Source of the DNA: Bacteroidales bacterium
GTDB lineage: Bacteria; Bacteroidota; Bacteroidia; Bacteroidales; Muribaculaceae
Assembly: GCA_015061055.1 (NCBI GenBank)
Contig: SUXH01000002.1
Location: 1-64,000 of the forward strand
Direction: 5' to 3'
Length of the DNA: 64,000 bases
Below, piece after piece: positions 19,101 through 27,569 of the stretch (positions are counted from its first letter, which is position 1; every line of letters begins with the position of its first letter). Both the position numbers and the translations under genes were made by a program. The notes below the pieces were generated by a model. It was given only the letters and a program-made list of their open reading frames with translations. It was not told the DNA's origin and searched no databases.

Positions 19101-19257
19101 TCATTTCGGGGATTGTGGCATTGAATTTTATCAACTCATAGCCTTCAGGTATTTCCGGTTCTGGCACAAACGACACGCCGGCATCCTTACACGCATTCAT
19201 CGATAACAACACCGCCACAAACGGCACCCATATCTTCATAAAATTCTTTATATTCAT
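16144..19257 (-). CDS. large fimbrial accessory lipoprotein, DUF4906-like (candidate tip protein)
   Basis: The 1037-residue product starts with a lipoprotein signal (LLSMNACKD, Cys23). The first 300 residues look like a fimbrillin N-terminal domain: the strand IKFNATIPEM, then QSRAVD, then DVSNMTLFCFNAYGVYL, and later RNQAKVSFDL. The rest is a long series of beta-rich domains, probably Ig-like, up to a short C-terminal strand. I associate this layout with DUF4906-containing proteins in Mfa-type loci. It is the last gene of the operon, 37 nt after its neighbour. By size and position it is probably an adhesin or tip subunit; the ligand is unknown. The Ser-Arg in QSRAVD matches the processing motif of the other pilins. 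Confidence 0.65.
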   Translation of the reverse strand: MNIKNFMKIWVPFVAVLLSMNACKDAGVSFVPEPEIPEGYELIKFNATIPEMTMVQSRAVDPDGVDVSNMTLFCFNAYGVYLSTAQASLVRDNTTPTVSGTFEAVIPSETYIIHFVANQPAEMYSDVDLRGRTEDQIQSTMEGAAGRIIYWARFESDGSGSIDSQLAAMYGGENKLELLRNQAKVSFDLNGDGLNDEWTANEHFVITGFVVTNIHAFGTIAPYHPEKRFPTKGTDFEWPGDEAFVTLPLQTGMMSDITAVNIKNEDYIFEHENTTDNPISVIIRGYNKSDASKAERYYRAMIINAEGELMPVRRNHHYIMNITGELTYGSDTFEKALEGPATNNVWATVDNWVDEVSDGTKILSVEKTGVVLGEEYKNKAYLLKYKLTDMLGNGLSEGASVKWLDGNNVAQNAFSHSYDTNTGEGIININVLDIASDKEFQTGTLLVKSGLLQRTIEVVMIKTQKLTPCWVGTQIFGGETGQFVTVKFTVPESTPDIMFPFSVLVSVNALDVRYASGMEPLPIVKKGDPAYFGNDYEGINYKYEFVVTKPGVQRMYFQNILTFDDGAVESLHLEAKFFETVDKTYRFSEKEYAVTVKGLNEYSIQDGDDFADDEKVYYLLVPQKINSPVIFDMVMLDKATNRAINAGANDEFLLYSKSLDYYQDDELDDDLKDILGVDALDCDFYPIDENYWQTSTNGRVMMFMPRNPAKVGGEVGHYSIYLRTNRAVSEDVVRISSNVNDGVQLSAHPDKAGQVYAGESYRSMIFELANYRPFRFAAKINGEGNYGIGWTDSEPETDLLWTYEPNQAVNIELDITSFEGSDGKSADPFGTEFEIFIDAPMLEMVDDMGGKLRKDSNVEGRFIYMVDADRDMERTYGSGPALYTDNVAGVNQAGERKVLKFRTNTITSMGEIKLSSNKERVVYYDQVFNVRNELITGNIHYTDDNVTKIPVPKDAFVSFALKRNGVRIGSMTIVEDGKYTLNLRKEYSFGWTNDPLELEYITLDGNVYDNDRKDEENFSLSDIFANGDIILTPAESI

Positions 19258-19294
19258 AGTCGTAATATTTAAAATTTATTACAGCTTTTCAACA

Positions 19295-21580
19295 TTAATA
19301 CACATCTCGTACACAACGCACATACGTCCCATTACCTCCGGTTCTGTTTTCATTGGTATTTTCAAATATTGTACCATCGGCCGACATATAATATTTACCG
19401 GCCAACACTTCATCCATTGCCGAATTTGGTTTATACTGCGTATTCATTATAAACTGAATTTCCGCATATGTAGGCAATCGCCAATCATTCAAATGCACAA
19501 CATTATTATTGGCATCTCTATAAGTTTCCACATATCGATTACAATGTTCTGCCGAATTTTCTAACGTTAAAGTTGGACTCTGCAAAGCTCCAAGTTGAGA
19601 AGCAAGAGCAAACGATGGAGAAACCAACTTAGCATTATCTGCACCGGTATCGGTGTATCCATTGTTATCCAATCGAGGACGTCCTATCACATAATCGTTC
19701 GATGTAGCCGACACTCTGATATGATACATTCGCGCATTACCTCCATTTGAAGCCGTTTTATAAGTTGTAGCATCTTTTGTATAGGTATTATACCAAGATT
19801 TAGTCCAATAATAATAAGCCAATGTTGATTTACCTTTATTTTGTCCTGATGTTTCAGTTGATGCTACATACTTAGCTTTAAAGAACGAGCCATTATTACC
19901 ATTGCTATAACTCCACTGTCCACCACTATAAGACGTATTTGTGTAATATGGCTCATAACCATTTTCATAAGTGGTAACATTCCCCGATGTTCCCTTAAAA
20001 TCATCACGATAAGAATAATATCCAAGCGTATTAGTAATATATATCAGCGGATACTGTTCTACAACCACCGATTCGGTCAGCCCGTCAGCATTGGTGATTT
20101 CCACCACAAAATAACGTATTGCATTATTGGTCGGCACATTGCTATATACCTCAATATTTCCACTAATTGCATCGGCTATGGCAACGTTCGCCCTAATACC
20201 GCTACTTGATGGTTCCACGTATGTTTCCACACCAAACTTATTCACATAATATGGCGTTGGTGTTCCGTTGCTAACATCCTTAATCACCACCGAAGTGATT
20301 TTTGATGACGATGTATAATAAAGGCTGTTTAAATCCTGCGCCACATTATACATCTTCAATGTATCTTGATTCACATTTAGATATACAGGACCATTTGTTC
20401 CGTCAATATTAACAGCAACATTTGTCCATGGATAAGCATCATATCTCAACACAGGGATTGTCTCCACTCCACTATCTTCTTCAGCTCCGGGCGCGTTGAT
20501 TGTTACATCTACCGAGTAATAAACATTACGACTAAATGACTGATTTTCGTAAGGGCGTAATATTATTTGGTAATAACTCTTAGCATATGTTTTGGTTTCC
20601 GATATCAAATTGCCGTCACCATCAACTTCAAATGCATCGGCATTATAATATATTGGAATATCAACCACCAGACTCGTTCCTCTCTCAAAGAATTCAGCAA
20701 AGTCCCATTGATGGCTATACACATAAGCTGTCAACTCTATATAATACTTACCCGTATTTTCATCCGATTTCCACTCAAAAAAATCATCATTCAACTTATG
20801 TGAACGTCTCACTTCGACATTAACAGGATCTGTCTGCGGATCTACGACTAACGTGCTTATCGGCATATTACGCAAGTAATACCCCGTATTAGAACCCGAA
20901 ATCGTATTATCAAATTTCACATTTTCACCTGGGCGTAATCTCACCTTGATTTTAGCAGCTGCACGACGTAACACCACTTTAAGAACTGTCGATTCGCTTT
21001 CTGAGTTATTAATATTCACAGCCGATGCTATTGGGATTACGCTTGGCATATCATAGTCACCTTCTGTTTCAGGTTTAACATAACACACGCCATCCATAAG
21101 GAATGTGGCAGGGATAGGCTCGCTCTCAGTTGCTAAATGAGTAAGTGAGGTTAAATGAATGTTTCTGTCGGTACGTTCTAATGATTTCAAAAGATTCACA
21201 TTCGCGAGATTAGCCATAACTGTAACATCAGCCGAACTATTTGCTACTACATATACCCAATATTTTTCATTCTCAGTAAAATCCTCACGTGTTTTTCCAA
21301 GAATAATCTTGCCTTCTGAAGCATTTACACTTAACCTTTCATAATGGAACAACTTCTTCTCGTTATCAGTAGCGGCATCAGTGTAAATCAGCACATCAAT
21401 ATGTGTAATTCGCGACTCATAGTCCAAGTCTTGTGAACGAGACACTACCGAACCCGACGTAAAATCAATAACTATATCTTCAGTACCATATTCAGGTTCA
21501 CTCACCACGGGCGAATCTGCACATGCCACAATGCCCATAATAAGCAAACTATATATTATTAAAAAAATATACTTTTTCAT
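19295..21580 (-). CDS. fimbrial accessory lipoprotein with C-terminal WRLPT domain
   Basis: The 761-residue lipoprotein (signal ending IVACADSP, Cys20) has a fimbrillin-like N-terminal region: IVIDFTSGSVVSRSQD, ITHIDVLIYTD and VVLRRAAAKIKVRL, the last matching the conserved AAKV strand of pilins. The C-terminal 90 residues change character: NDWRLPTYAEIQFIMNT, GKYYMSADGT and GTYVRCVRD. This ending resembles the Fibrobacter-type or DUF1566-like fold of many surface proteins, which has similarity to C-type-lectin-like domains. The middle is rich in Asn, Thr, Tyr and Gly. It probably sits at or near the fimbrial tip and may carry binding activity, but this is inference. Confidence 0.65.
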   Translation of the reverse strand: MKKYIFLIIYSLLIMGIVACADSPVVSEPEYGTEDIVIDFTSGSVVSRSQDLDYESRITHIDVLIYTDAATDNEKKLFHYERLSVNASEGKIILGKTREDFTENEKYWVYVVANSSADVTVMANLANVNLLKSLERTDRNIHLTSLTHLATESEPIPATFLMDGVCYVKPETEGDYDMPSVIPIASAVNINNSESESTVLKVVLRRAAAKIKVRLRPGENVKFDNTISGSNTGYYLRNMPISTLVVDPQTDPVNVEVRRSHKLNDDFFEWKSDENTGKYYIELTAYVYSHQWDFAEFFERGTSLVVDIPIYYNADAFEVDGDGNLISETKTYAKSYYQIILRPYENQSFSRNVYYSVDVTINAPGAEEDSGVETIPVLRYDAYPWTNVAVNIDGTNGPVYLNVNQDTLKMYNVAQDLNSLYYTSSSKITSVVIKDVSNGTPTPYYVNKFGVETYVEPSSSGIRANVAIADAISGNIEVYSNVPTNNAIRYFVVEITNADGLTESVVVEQYPLIYITNTLGYYSYRDDFKGTSGNVTTYENGYEPYYTNTSYSGGQWSYSNGNNGSFFKAKYVASTETSGQNKGKSTLAYYYWTKSWYNTYTKDATTYKTASNGGNARMYHIRVSATSNDYVIGRPRLDNNGYTDTGADNAKLVSPSFALASQLGALQSPTLTLENSAEHCNRYVETYRDANNNVVHLNDWRLPTYAEIQFIMNTQYKPNSAMDEVLAGKYYMSADGTIFENTNENRTGGNGTYVRCVRDVY

Positions 21581-21601
21581 ATTCGCATATATTTAAATGT
21601 T

Positions 21602-23146
21602 TCAACTACTACCTACGCTTGCAACATGCTGTATTTCAATAATCTTAGGATCATCCCCACTATTTGGCCATGTTATATTATTGGCAGCTCCATTTATAAA
21701 CAGGAATTGAGTAGAACCAGTATGCCACGACATATCATAAGTAATACCGAATTTCACTCTGCGGGTAGTTCCTTGCTCAAGATCTTTTTGAGGAATCACT
21801 TTGATGTTATACCAACAGTCGGCATCGGCTACAAGAGCATCATTCGACACTTCTGTAAGCGTTCTATCAATATTACTTTCTTTATACACTTTTATTATAT
21901 AATCTGCTTCCGATTCTCGTATAACAGGAGTCCATTTCTGCCCCAATGGAGCACTCATTTTGAACCAGCAGGAGAACGCATCCTTTTCCGATTCGAGAGG
22001 ATTGTATTTCATCATAGGATCAGGGTAATTATCAAAATTTGCATCGTGTTGTACCCTATTGTAATCATCCGGAGCCACCGGATTGTGGTAAGTAGGATAA
22101 TCAAGTATATAAGGATATTCCTCTGCATCTTCCCAATCAGCCACCATATAAACTACTTCAAGACCTCCATCCGACACTCCGGCAATCACATATCGATAGA
22201 TGTGATTACGCACAATATTATAATTCGAGTCGAAAATTGCCAATCCCGATGCATCATAACTACAAAACTTTATTGCATCTTCAAAGAACCGCGTTTCAGT
22301 CGTTGCGCCATCTCCCGTTCCCGATGTTTTATTCACTTCTATACTAATCGAAGTAGGATTTGTTGCGCCATATACAGCATTCCCATATTCAGGCATATAA
22401 AGTACTGCTGCACTTCGTGTTTCATTCACACTCATTGCCTTTAGCGAACTCACAAGCTCGCCTGTTTCGATTAAGCAGTTCTCTTGATCTATATCTTTTG
22501 TAGCATTTGCTGTAGTCCAGCCGTAAGGATAAACATATCCGGCGTTACGATAATTTCTCAAGCCGGCACTATTTAGCGCATAGCCTTGAGCTATGAGTTC
22601 GGGAGAGAGAACAACCTCAACCTTTGCCGCCGAACGCAGCAAATCTATTGTTCCCAAATCCTGATTAGACTCTAATGTAAGTTCTGCATTAAGTACACCC
22701 CACATTGGAATAGCATTCGACAAATCACTTATTGAAAAAGTCATACTTTCTTGTACGGCAGCAGTACCACAGTTTGCAAGTACAAGAATCTTGTACGTTA
22801 CACCTGCGGTGAGTTTAATATTGGTTATCTCACCAAGTACTCTGTATGAGCCATCGCTCTCTTTCCAATGAAGTATATTGTCCACTTCACCAAGCATAGT
22901 ATTATCAATATCGGCAATGACAATCCTTAAGGCATCGTGTTTTATTAATTTATCAAAGTCCACACCTTCCTCACTTTCATAAGGACTACCCCAAGAAGCT
23001 CGTGAACGCGATGTAGCCTCATCCATATCTATTCTAAAACTCAAGCGGCGCACACCCTCATCAAGACAACTGCCGTTATCATTGACACAAGCGGTGAATA
23101 TCATCGCCGTGAGTATCATCAATATATATTTCATCTTGATTCTCAT
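21602..23146 (-). CDS. Mfa-type minor fimbrillin lipoprotein
   Basis: This is a 514-residue product; a start at Met5 (23134) is equally plausible and gives a cleaner signal peptide. The lipobox is MIFTACVND (Cys20 from the long start). The N-terminal pilin domain shows LSFRIDMDEATSRSRASW, LRIVIADIDN, VTYKILVLANCG and LLRSAAKVEVVL. The C-terminal half carries IVRNHIYRYVI and GGLEVVYMVADWEDAEE, shared by fimbrillins that accept a neighbouring strand, and then an extra sugar-binding-like beta domain of unknown function. The gaps of 24 nt upstream and 21 nt downstream show tight co-transcription. Probably an accessory or adaptor subunit between stalk and tip. Confidence 0.7.
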   Translation of the reverse strand: MRIKMKYILMILTAMIFTACVNDNGSCLDEGVRRLSFRIDMDEATSRSRASWGSPYESEEGVDFDKLIKHDALRIVIADIDNTMLGEVDNILHWKESDGSYRVLGEITNIKLTAGVTYKILVLANCGTAAVQESMTFSISDLSNAIPMWGVLNAELTLESNQDLGTIDLLRSAAKVEVVLSPELIAQGYALNSAGLRNYRNAGYVYPYGWTTANATKDIDQENCLIETGELVSSLKAMSVNETRSAAVLYMPEYGNAVYGATNPTSISIEVNKTSGTGDGATTETRFFEDAIKFCSYDASGLAIFDSNYNIVRNHIYRYVIAGVSDGGLEVVYMVADWEDAEEYPYILDYPTYHNPVAPDDYNRVQHDANFDNYPDPMMKYNPLESEKDAFSCWFKMSAPLGQKWTPVIRESEADYIIKVYKESNIDRTLTEVSNDALVADADCWYNIKVIPQKDLEQGTTRRVKFGITYDMSWHTGSTQFLFINGAANNITWPNSGDDPKIIEIQHVASVGSS

Positions 23147-23170
23147 AACAGTATGCGTTTTTAATAATGA

Positions 23171-24241
23171 TTATTTCAAATCTGCATCTTGAAGCACTAC
23201 TCTCCAAGAATTGATATAGATTACAGAACTCGCCCAATTTCCTGCTTCATCAAGAAAGAATGTGAGATTATACTCATCTTGGCGGTCAAGATATTCTTGA
23301 TCGGTCATCTTGCCATTATAATTACCTTTCACAAGCAGTGCATAATCTATTATAGGAACCGACAACACTCGAGTACCTTTTTCCACATTATAGATTGCCA
23401 ACACAGGACGACGATATGTCATCAAGCGCCCCACTGTCATTTCGGCTACTGCCACGCTTACCGATTCAGCACGACTATTAGAATCGTCAGTCTGCATTAC
23501 AGGATCATAAATATCAGCATTAATATCAGCCTTACCTGCTGTTACACTCCAAGGAGTGTATCGCAAGGTACAATGATCTATCAAGCTATTGTCGTGAGCC
23601 ATCAAAGCATTGTCATCAGTAATTTCAAAACGGAACTTTGCAGGATCTACATCGTTACCCGAAAGATGTTGAAGTACCACACGCACCACATTAGTGTTTT
23701 TGGTAAGCGAAATAGTTTCTTTATGCACTCCTTCTTCATCTACGAGTGTCACATGCTTCAAGCCGTGAAATAAGGGTTTCAAGTCCTCATTCACTTCCCC
23801 TTTAGGTGTGGTCACTCCTATCTCTTGATCATAATTCATTTTACACTTCATTTCTGTAAGTGTAGTCTTACCCACTACAGCTTCGGGTATGCTGAACGAC
23901 TCTCCTACTCCGGCACCACACCACGCAAGCAAGTCATATTCTCCGGGGTCTACCTCAATAGTAATGTAATAGTTCTCGTCAGCAAGAGTGGCTCCACTTT
24001 CACTTTTTTTCTGAACAAGAACCCCATTCTTGTCAAAAGCATAAAGAGTTACGCTTGTAACCTCGTTGGCAAAGGCATCGGCATACTTCATATTCATATC
24101 ATACTTGAATTGAATGTGATAATAAGGATTACAATCGCCTTCATCATCATAAATGGCATTGTCACAAGAGGAATAAGCCATACCTACTAATAACGTAGCC
24201 AGCACAATGCTCCATTTCTTGATATTACCTCTGATGTTCAT
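23171..24241 (-). CDS. FimB/Mfa2-family fimbrial anchor lipoprotein
   Basis: This anchor subunit holds the fimbria in the outer membrane and limits its length. A longer frame begins at 24289, but the start at 24241 is chosen because it places the signal peptide (NIRGNIKKWSIVLATLLVG, then MAYSSCDN with the lipobox Cys) at the N-terminus. The family pattern is present: DDEGDCNPYYHIQFKYDMN, VTSVTLYAFD, GEYDLLAWCG, HGLKHVTL, LTKNTNVVRVVLQHL and a C-terminal INSWRVV. Unlike the four pilins it has no Ser-Arg processing motif after the first strand, as expected for an uncleaved anchor. It follows the major pilin after a 192-nt gap with a strong hairpin. Confidence 0.85.
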   Translation of the reverse strand: MNIRGNIKKWSIVLATLLVGMAYSSCDNAIYDDEGDCNPYYHIQFKYDMNMKYADAFANEVTSVTLYAFDKNGVLVQKKSESGATLADENYYITIEVDPGEYDLLAWCGAGVGESFSIPEAVVGKTTLTEMKCKMNYDQEIGVTTPKGEVNEDLKPLFHGLKHVTLVDEEGVHKETISLTKNTNVVRVVLQHLSGNDVDPAKFRFEITDDNALMAHDNSLIDHCTLRYTPWSVTAGKADINADIYDPVMQTDDSNSRAESVSVAVAEMTVGRLMTYRRPVLAIYNVEKGTRVLSVPIIDYALLVKGNYNGKMTDQEYLDRQDEYNLTFFLDEAGNWASSVIYINSWRVVLQDADLK

Positions 24242-24384
24242 ATTCTTTAGTTTTTTATTTCTGTTAAAATCTATGTTGTGCCACTCCACGTGGTCGTTTT
24301 TTCTTGTTTTAGAGGAAAATCTATCCGATTTTCATACTGACACCTCTACTTTGCACCGGTGTCGCGTGCTTTTTTGTTTTTTTA

Positions 24385-24418
24385 AAGTATAGTGAGTGAA
24401 TTCTCACTCACTATACTT
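24385..24418 (-). promoter_or_regulatory. 15-bp perfect hairpin between major pilin and anchor genes
   Basis: AAGTATAGTGAGTGA (24385-24399) and TCACTCACTATACTT (24404-24418) form a perfect 15-bp stem with a 4-nt loop, 16 nt after the major pilin stop. On the minus strand it is followed by TTTAAAAAAAC, not a good T-tract, so it may be a leaky terminator or an mRNA-stabilising end that lets the major pilin be made in excess. Confidence 0.7.
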
Positions 24419-24433
24419 AATTTAGTTTTTAAT

Positions 24434-26062
24434 TTATTGAAGTATTACCGTATTTGTCACAACTCTCCAGCTCAAAATATTGATACGAGCCGATACGTAT
24501 GTAGCTTGGTCAATATTCGGAATTTCAGGAGTAATAATGTGAGTAGGATCATAAACAGGAGTACCTAGACCTATAACACCATCAACAGTAATGTCATAAA
24601 TATGATTACGCACAATACCAAATTCGCCAGTCTTACCGGTTGTACCTAAGTGCTTAATATTAAAGAAATAATATCCTCCTTCTTTCCAAATTAGAGCAGG
24701 ATTCAAAGTCTTAAGATAAGTATTCACAGCATCAGCATCAGTATATTTATTCTTATTTACATCGCAATATTCTTTTGCTGCGCCGGTTGCAGACAACTTA
24801 ACATAACTTAGATAACGATTGTCGGTAGCTGTCATTGATTCTTGTTCGAAATCCAAGTCAGAAGCTGTAATAGATGTTGCTGTAAGCACATTACCTTCGG
24901 CATCTTTAGTTTCTACTACATATAGCTTTGACGCAAGCGAACCGGCTATTGCTGTCTTTAAGTCATCAAGTGTATACATTACACCATACCATTCAGCAAT
25001 AGAAAGAGGATTTCCATCGGCATCAACAAATTCAGCTGCAACAAGAAGTTGAGAATAATTGTTACCAGCTTCACTTATCGCATCTACACCATTCTTTTCA
25101 ATAGTGCTAGCTAATGTATTTTCAAAATAATAATCATAAGCTTCTGTGTGACTTTCAAGAGCTGTCCACGTAAGAGTGTGCTTTGAATCAAGCGATGACT
25201 TTGTTTCTGCCCAATAAGAGCGGAAATAAGGAGCATCATTCCAAGTGAAACCAAGATTTACATCAGTCCAATCAGTATTGATGTTCTTAATTGTATACAT
25301 TGAACTCAATGTATTAGTTACGTCCCATCCCAAAATCTTTGCATAGATAGCATTACCCTTGGAATCTTTCATTTGCTCAGACGGTGTAGCATCAGTCATA
25401 ACAGGAATCAAATTCTTATCTACACCTTCCTTATAGCCAACACGCACCTTTGCTGCAAGACGTTCTACATAAATCTCTACCGGAGTAGCAAGAGCTGCAG
25501 CTTCTGTTGTACATATGTTTTCCGGTTGTAATTTCACTGCAGTAACTTCTTCTCCTACTGAATTAACATATACCGAATTTGACATAAAGAAATCTGTAGC
25601 CTTGAAAGCTGACGTAACATCCTTCAAAGCAGTCAAAGATTTGTTCACAATAGCTGATGTCAAATCATCATCAGCATTAAGTACAGCAAGGATACTTGCA
25701 GGAGGAGCTTGCTTACTTGCTTCAATTACTAATACTGCATTAAATATCTTTTCAACGTTTGGTTCACTTGTACTTCCACTTGCTTCAGGAGCCTTCACCA
25801 CATAGTTATTAGTTCCATCTACTACATAAGGATTACCACTTGCATCAAAAAATAAGAATGTCACCGATGACACATTATTTTCTGCAGCTAATCCATTTTC
25901 ATACGAAGCTCCTGCTGCACGCGACGCATCAACTGTATTATTGATATTTACAGCAATAAAACGTCCATCTCTTGTTTCAGGAACTTGAGGTGTGTCCTCA
26001 TTAGAGCAACTTGTGAAAGCTGCCACAGCCAATAGGCTTAAAAATAAATTTCTCGTTTTCAT
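24434..26062 (-). CDS. Mfa1-family major fimbrial subunit
   Basis: This is the shaft pilin of a type V fimbria, exported as a lipoprotein (AAFTSCSNED, Cys19), then processed and polymerised by strand exchange. The 542 residues show the family features: FIAVNINNTVDASRAAG near residues 35-51, VSSVTFLFFDASGNPYVV, YVERLAAKVRVGY and a C-terminal segment GIVRNHIYDITVDGVIGLG followed by NILSWRVV. Arg48 in DASRAA sits where Porphyromonas Mfa1 is cut by Arg-gingipain. It is third in the operon and is followed by a strong hairpin, which fits high expression. The cognate protease is not in the window. Confidence 0.85.
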   Translation of the reverse strand: MKTRNLFLSLLAVAAFTSCSNEDTPQVPETRDGRFIAVNINNTVDASRAAGASYENGLAAENNVSSVTFLFFDASGNPYVVDGTNNYVVKAPEASGSTSEPNVEKIFNAVLVIEASKQAPPASILAVLNADDDLTSAIVNKSLTALKDVTSAFKATDFFMSNSVYVNSVGEEVTAVKLQPENICTTEAAALATPVEIYVERLAAKVRVGYKEGVDKNLIPVMTDATPSEQMKDSKGNAIYAKILGWDVTNTLSSMYTIKNINTDWTDVNLGFTWNDAPYFRSYWAETKSSLDSKHTLTWTALESHTEAYDYYFENTLASTIEKNGVDAISEAGNNYSQLLVAAEFVDADGNPLSIAEWYGVMYTLDDLKTAIAGSLASKLYVVETKDAEGNVLTATSITASDLDFEQESMTATDNRYLSYVKLSATGAAKEYCDVNKNKYTDADAVNTYLKTLNPALIWKEGGYYFFNIKHLGTTGKTGEFGIVRNHIYDITVDGVIGLGTPVYDPTHIITPEIPNIDQATYVSARINILSWRVVTNTVILQ

Positions 26063-26111
26063 ACTTACAAAAATTTAAATGATTATTCTGTTTAAGTTTT
26101 TATATTATTTT

Positions 26112-27551
26112 TCACTCAATTTCCGCATTATATTCTTTCACTTTCTTCAATTGTTCAAGTGCCGATTCCGCTTGCTTAACACCTAAACGTTGTGCTTCGA
26201 TGAAGTTCTTCTCAGCTTCAACATAATCTTTATTAAGTGCCGCATACAAGCCTCGTGCATACACAGCCTCTGCTCCATTGCCTGCCTTTGCCAAAAAGCG
26301 TTTTGCCGATACCATATCCCCTCGTGCCATCGACGTGTTTGCTTCGTTAAGATTAGCTACCGGGTCATTTGGGTACATACGCACAGCCACATCAAATATG
26401 TGATTAAATTCTTCACTTCCCGATTCACACGATTCAGCAGCAAGATAGAATTCGTTCAAGCTGAGTTTTTGTGGATTTTCTTTCATAATACGCTTGATTT
26501 CGTTCACATCAGAGAAGTGACGCACTTCATAATTTATCATATAATCAGAGTGACGCAACGCAGGATAACAATTGTCGAGCAAGAAGCGATAATCAGCCGG
26601 ATATTTTGACTTTATCAACCTTTCTTTTGCATCATAATCAAGATTACCATCAATAATATCTAAAATCGCATCTTTATTCGCCAAATTAGATTTTTCCACA
26701 TATTCGCGAAGTCCTGCCCAATCTTCCGGCTCATAAGAGGTCTTTATAAATCCATCACCAAAGTTATACATACTCTCAACATACGCCTTTAAAGCCTCAG
26801 TACGACCCTTTGCTAAGCGAGTATTGTTGGCATACGAACTTTCAGGCGATGCGTAACCCTTTATAGAAAGAGCTGTAATAGTGTAATCCTTATCACTCTT
26901 TACCGAATCAATTGTCGCCTGGATTTTAGCTAATTCTTGAGGATTCTTACGATAGTCAGGATAAATCGCAGTCTTCGACACAGGGAAATCAACATAAGCC
27001 TTTCCTGACAATGAACGCGTCTTCTTTTCTTCTGCCTTTGGACGTACATATACAAATTCCGGGACGAAATTCATTACCGGGATTGAAAAATCAGGAATAA
27101 GCACTCCACTCTGTTGCGCCACAAGGCTCTTGCAACAACCATAATCCTTGCGAGAAAGATACAATTGTGAGCCATTCATCCATTTTTCATAAGGCACAAT
27201 AGAATGATAATTCATCACTTCGGGCTTTTCGCTTGCTCGATAGCTCTTTTCAGTTTCGCCTGTAATCACACCTCCACTACGCATATAGTGATAATAACGA
27301 GAACGGCCATAAATACCCACCGAGTTCAATTCAAGGGAGTCACTTCCGTTTACAATCACAGGAGTAAGCACTATAGCACGATTTGATTCCACCTTCAACT
27401 CGGTAAAATCCACATTCATATCAACAAGCATATACTTGCCGTTTCGTTCCATTTTCAAACCATTTACTTTCACGCCTTCTACTGTTCCTTGCGCACTTGC
27501 TATAGGAAGCAGACCAATCATCGCCGAAAGAATTAATATATATCGTTTCAT
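26112..27551 (-). CDS. DUF3868 / OmpA-like protein with C-terminal TPR-like helices
   Basis: The 479-residue secreted protein has a signal peptide (ends near ASAQ). Residues about 20-115 form the DUF3868 N-terminal domain, with VNGLKMERNGKYMLVDMNVD, VLTPVIVNGSDSLELNSVGIYGR and YYHYMRSGG. Residues about 170-270 resemble an OmpA-type peptidoglycan-associated domain (YVDFPVSKTAIYPDY, ALSIKGYASPE and RTEALKAYVE). The C-terminal 120 residues are TPR-like helices (YPNDPVANLNEANTSMARGD, YARGLYAALNKDYVEAEKNF). It lies 18 nt after the DUF3575 gene. Such pairs regularly precede Mfa1-type pilins in Bacteroidales and are thought to support assembly or anchoring; the exact role is unproved. Confidence 0.8.
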   Translation of the reverse strand: MKRYILILSAMIGLLPIASAQGTVEGVKVNGLKMERNGKYMLVDMNVDFTELKVESNRAIVLTPVIVNGSDSLELNSVGIYGRSRYYHYMRSGGVITGETEKSYRASEKPEVMNYHSIVPYEKWMNGSQLYLSRKDYGCCKSLVAQQSGVLIPDFSIPVMNFVPEFVYVRPKAEEKKTRSLSGKAYVDFPVSKTAIYPDYRKNPQELAKIQATIDSVKSDKDYTITALSIKGYASPESSYANNTRLAKGRTEALKAYVESMYNFGDGFIKTSYEPEDWAGLREYVEKSNLANKDAILDIIDGNLDYDAKERLIKSKYPADYRFLLDNCYPALRHSDYMINYEVRHFSDVNEIKRIMKENPQKLSLNEFYLAAESCESGSEEFNHIFDVAVRMYPNDPVANLNEANTSMARGDMVSAKRFLAKAGNGAEAVYARGLYAALNKDYVEAEKNFIEAQRLGVKQAESALEQLKKVKEYNAEIE

Positions 27552-27569
27552 TTTAAGTTCCTCCTTTGA

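Noticed and set aside
18307..22444. Long open frames on the plus strand opposite the fimbrial genes (for example 18307-19014 and 21626-22444)
   Set aside because: They lie antisense within well-supported pilin genes, are rich in His, Ile and Cys as expected for shadow frames, and have no promoter.
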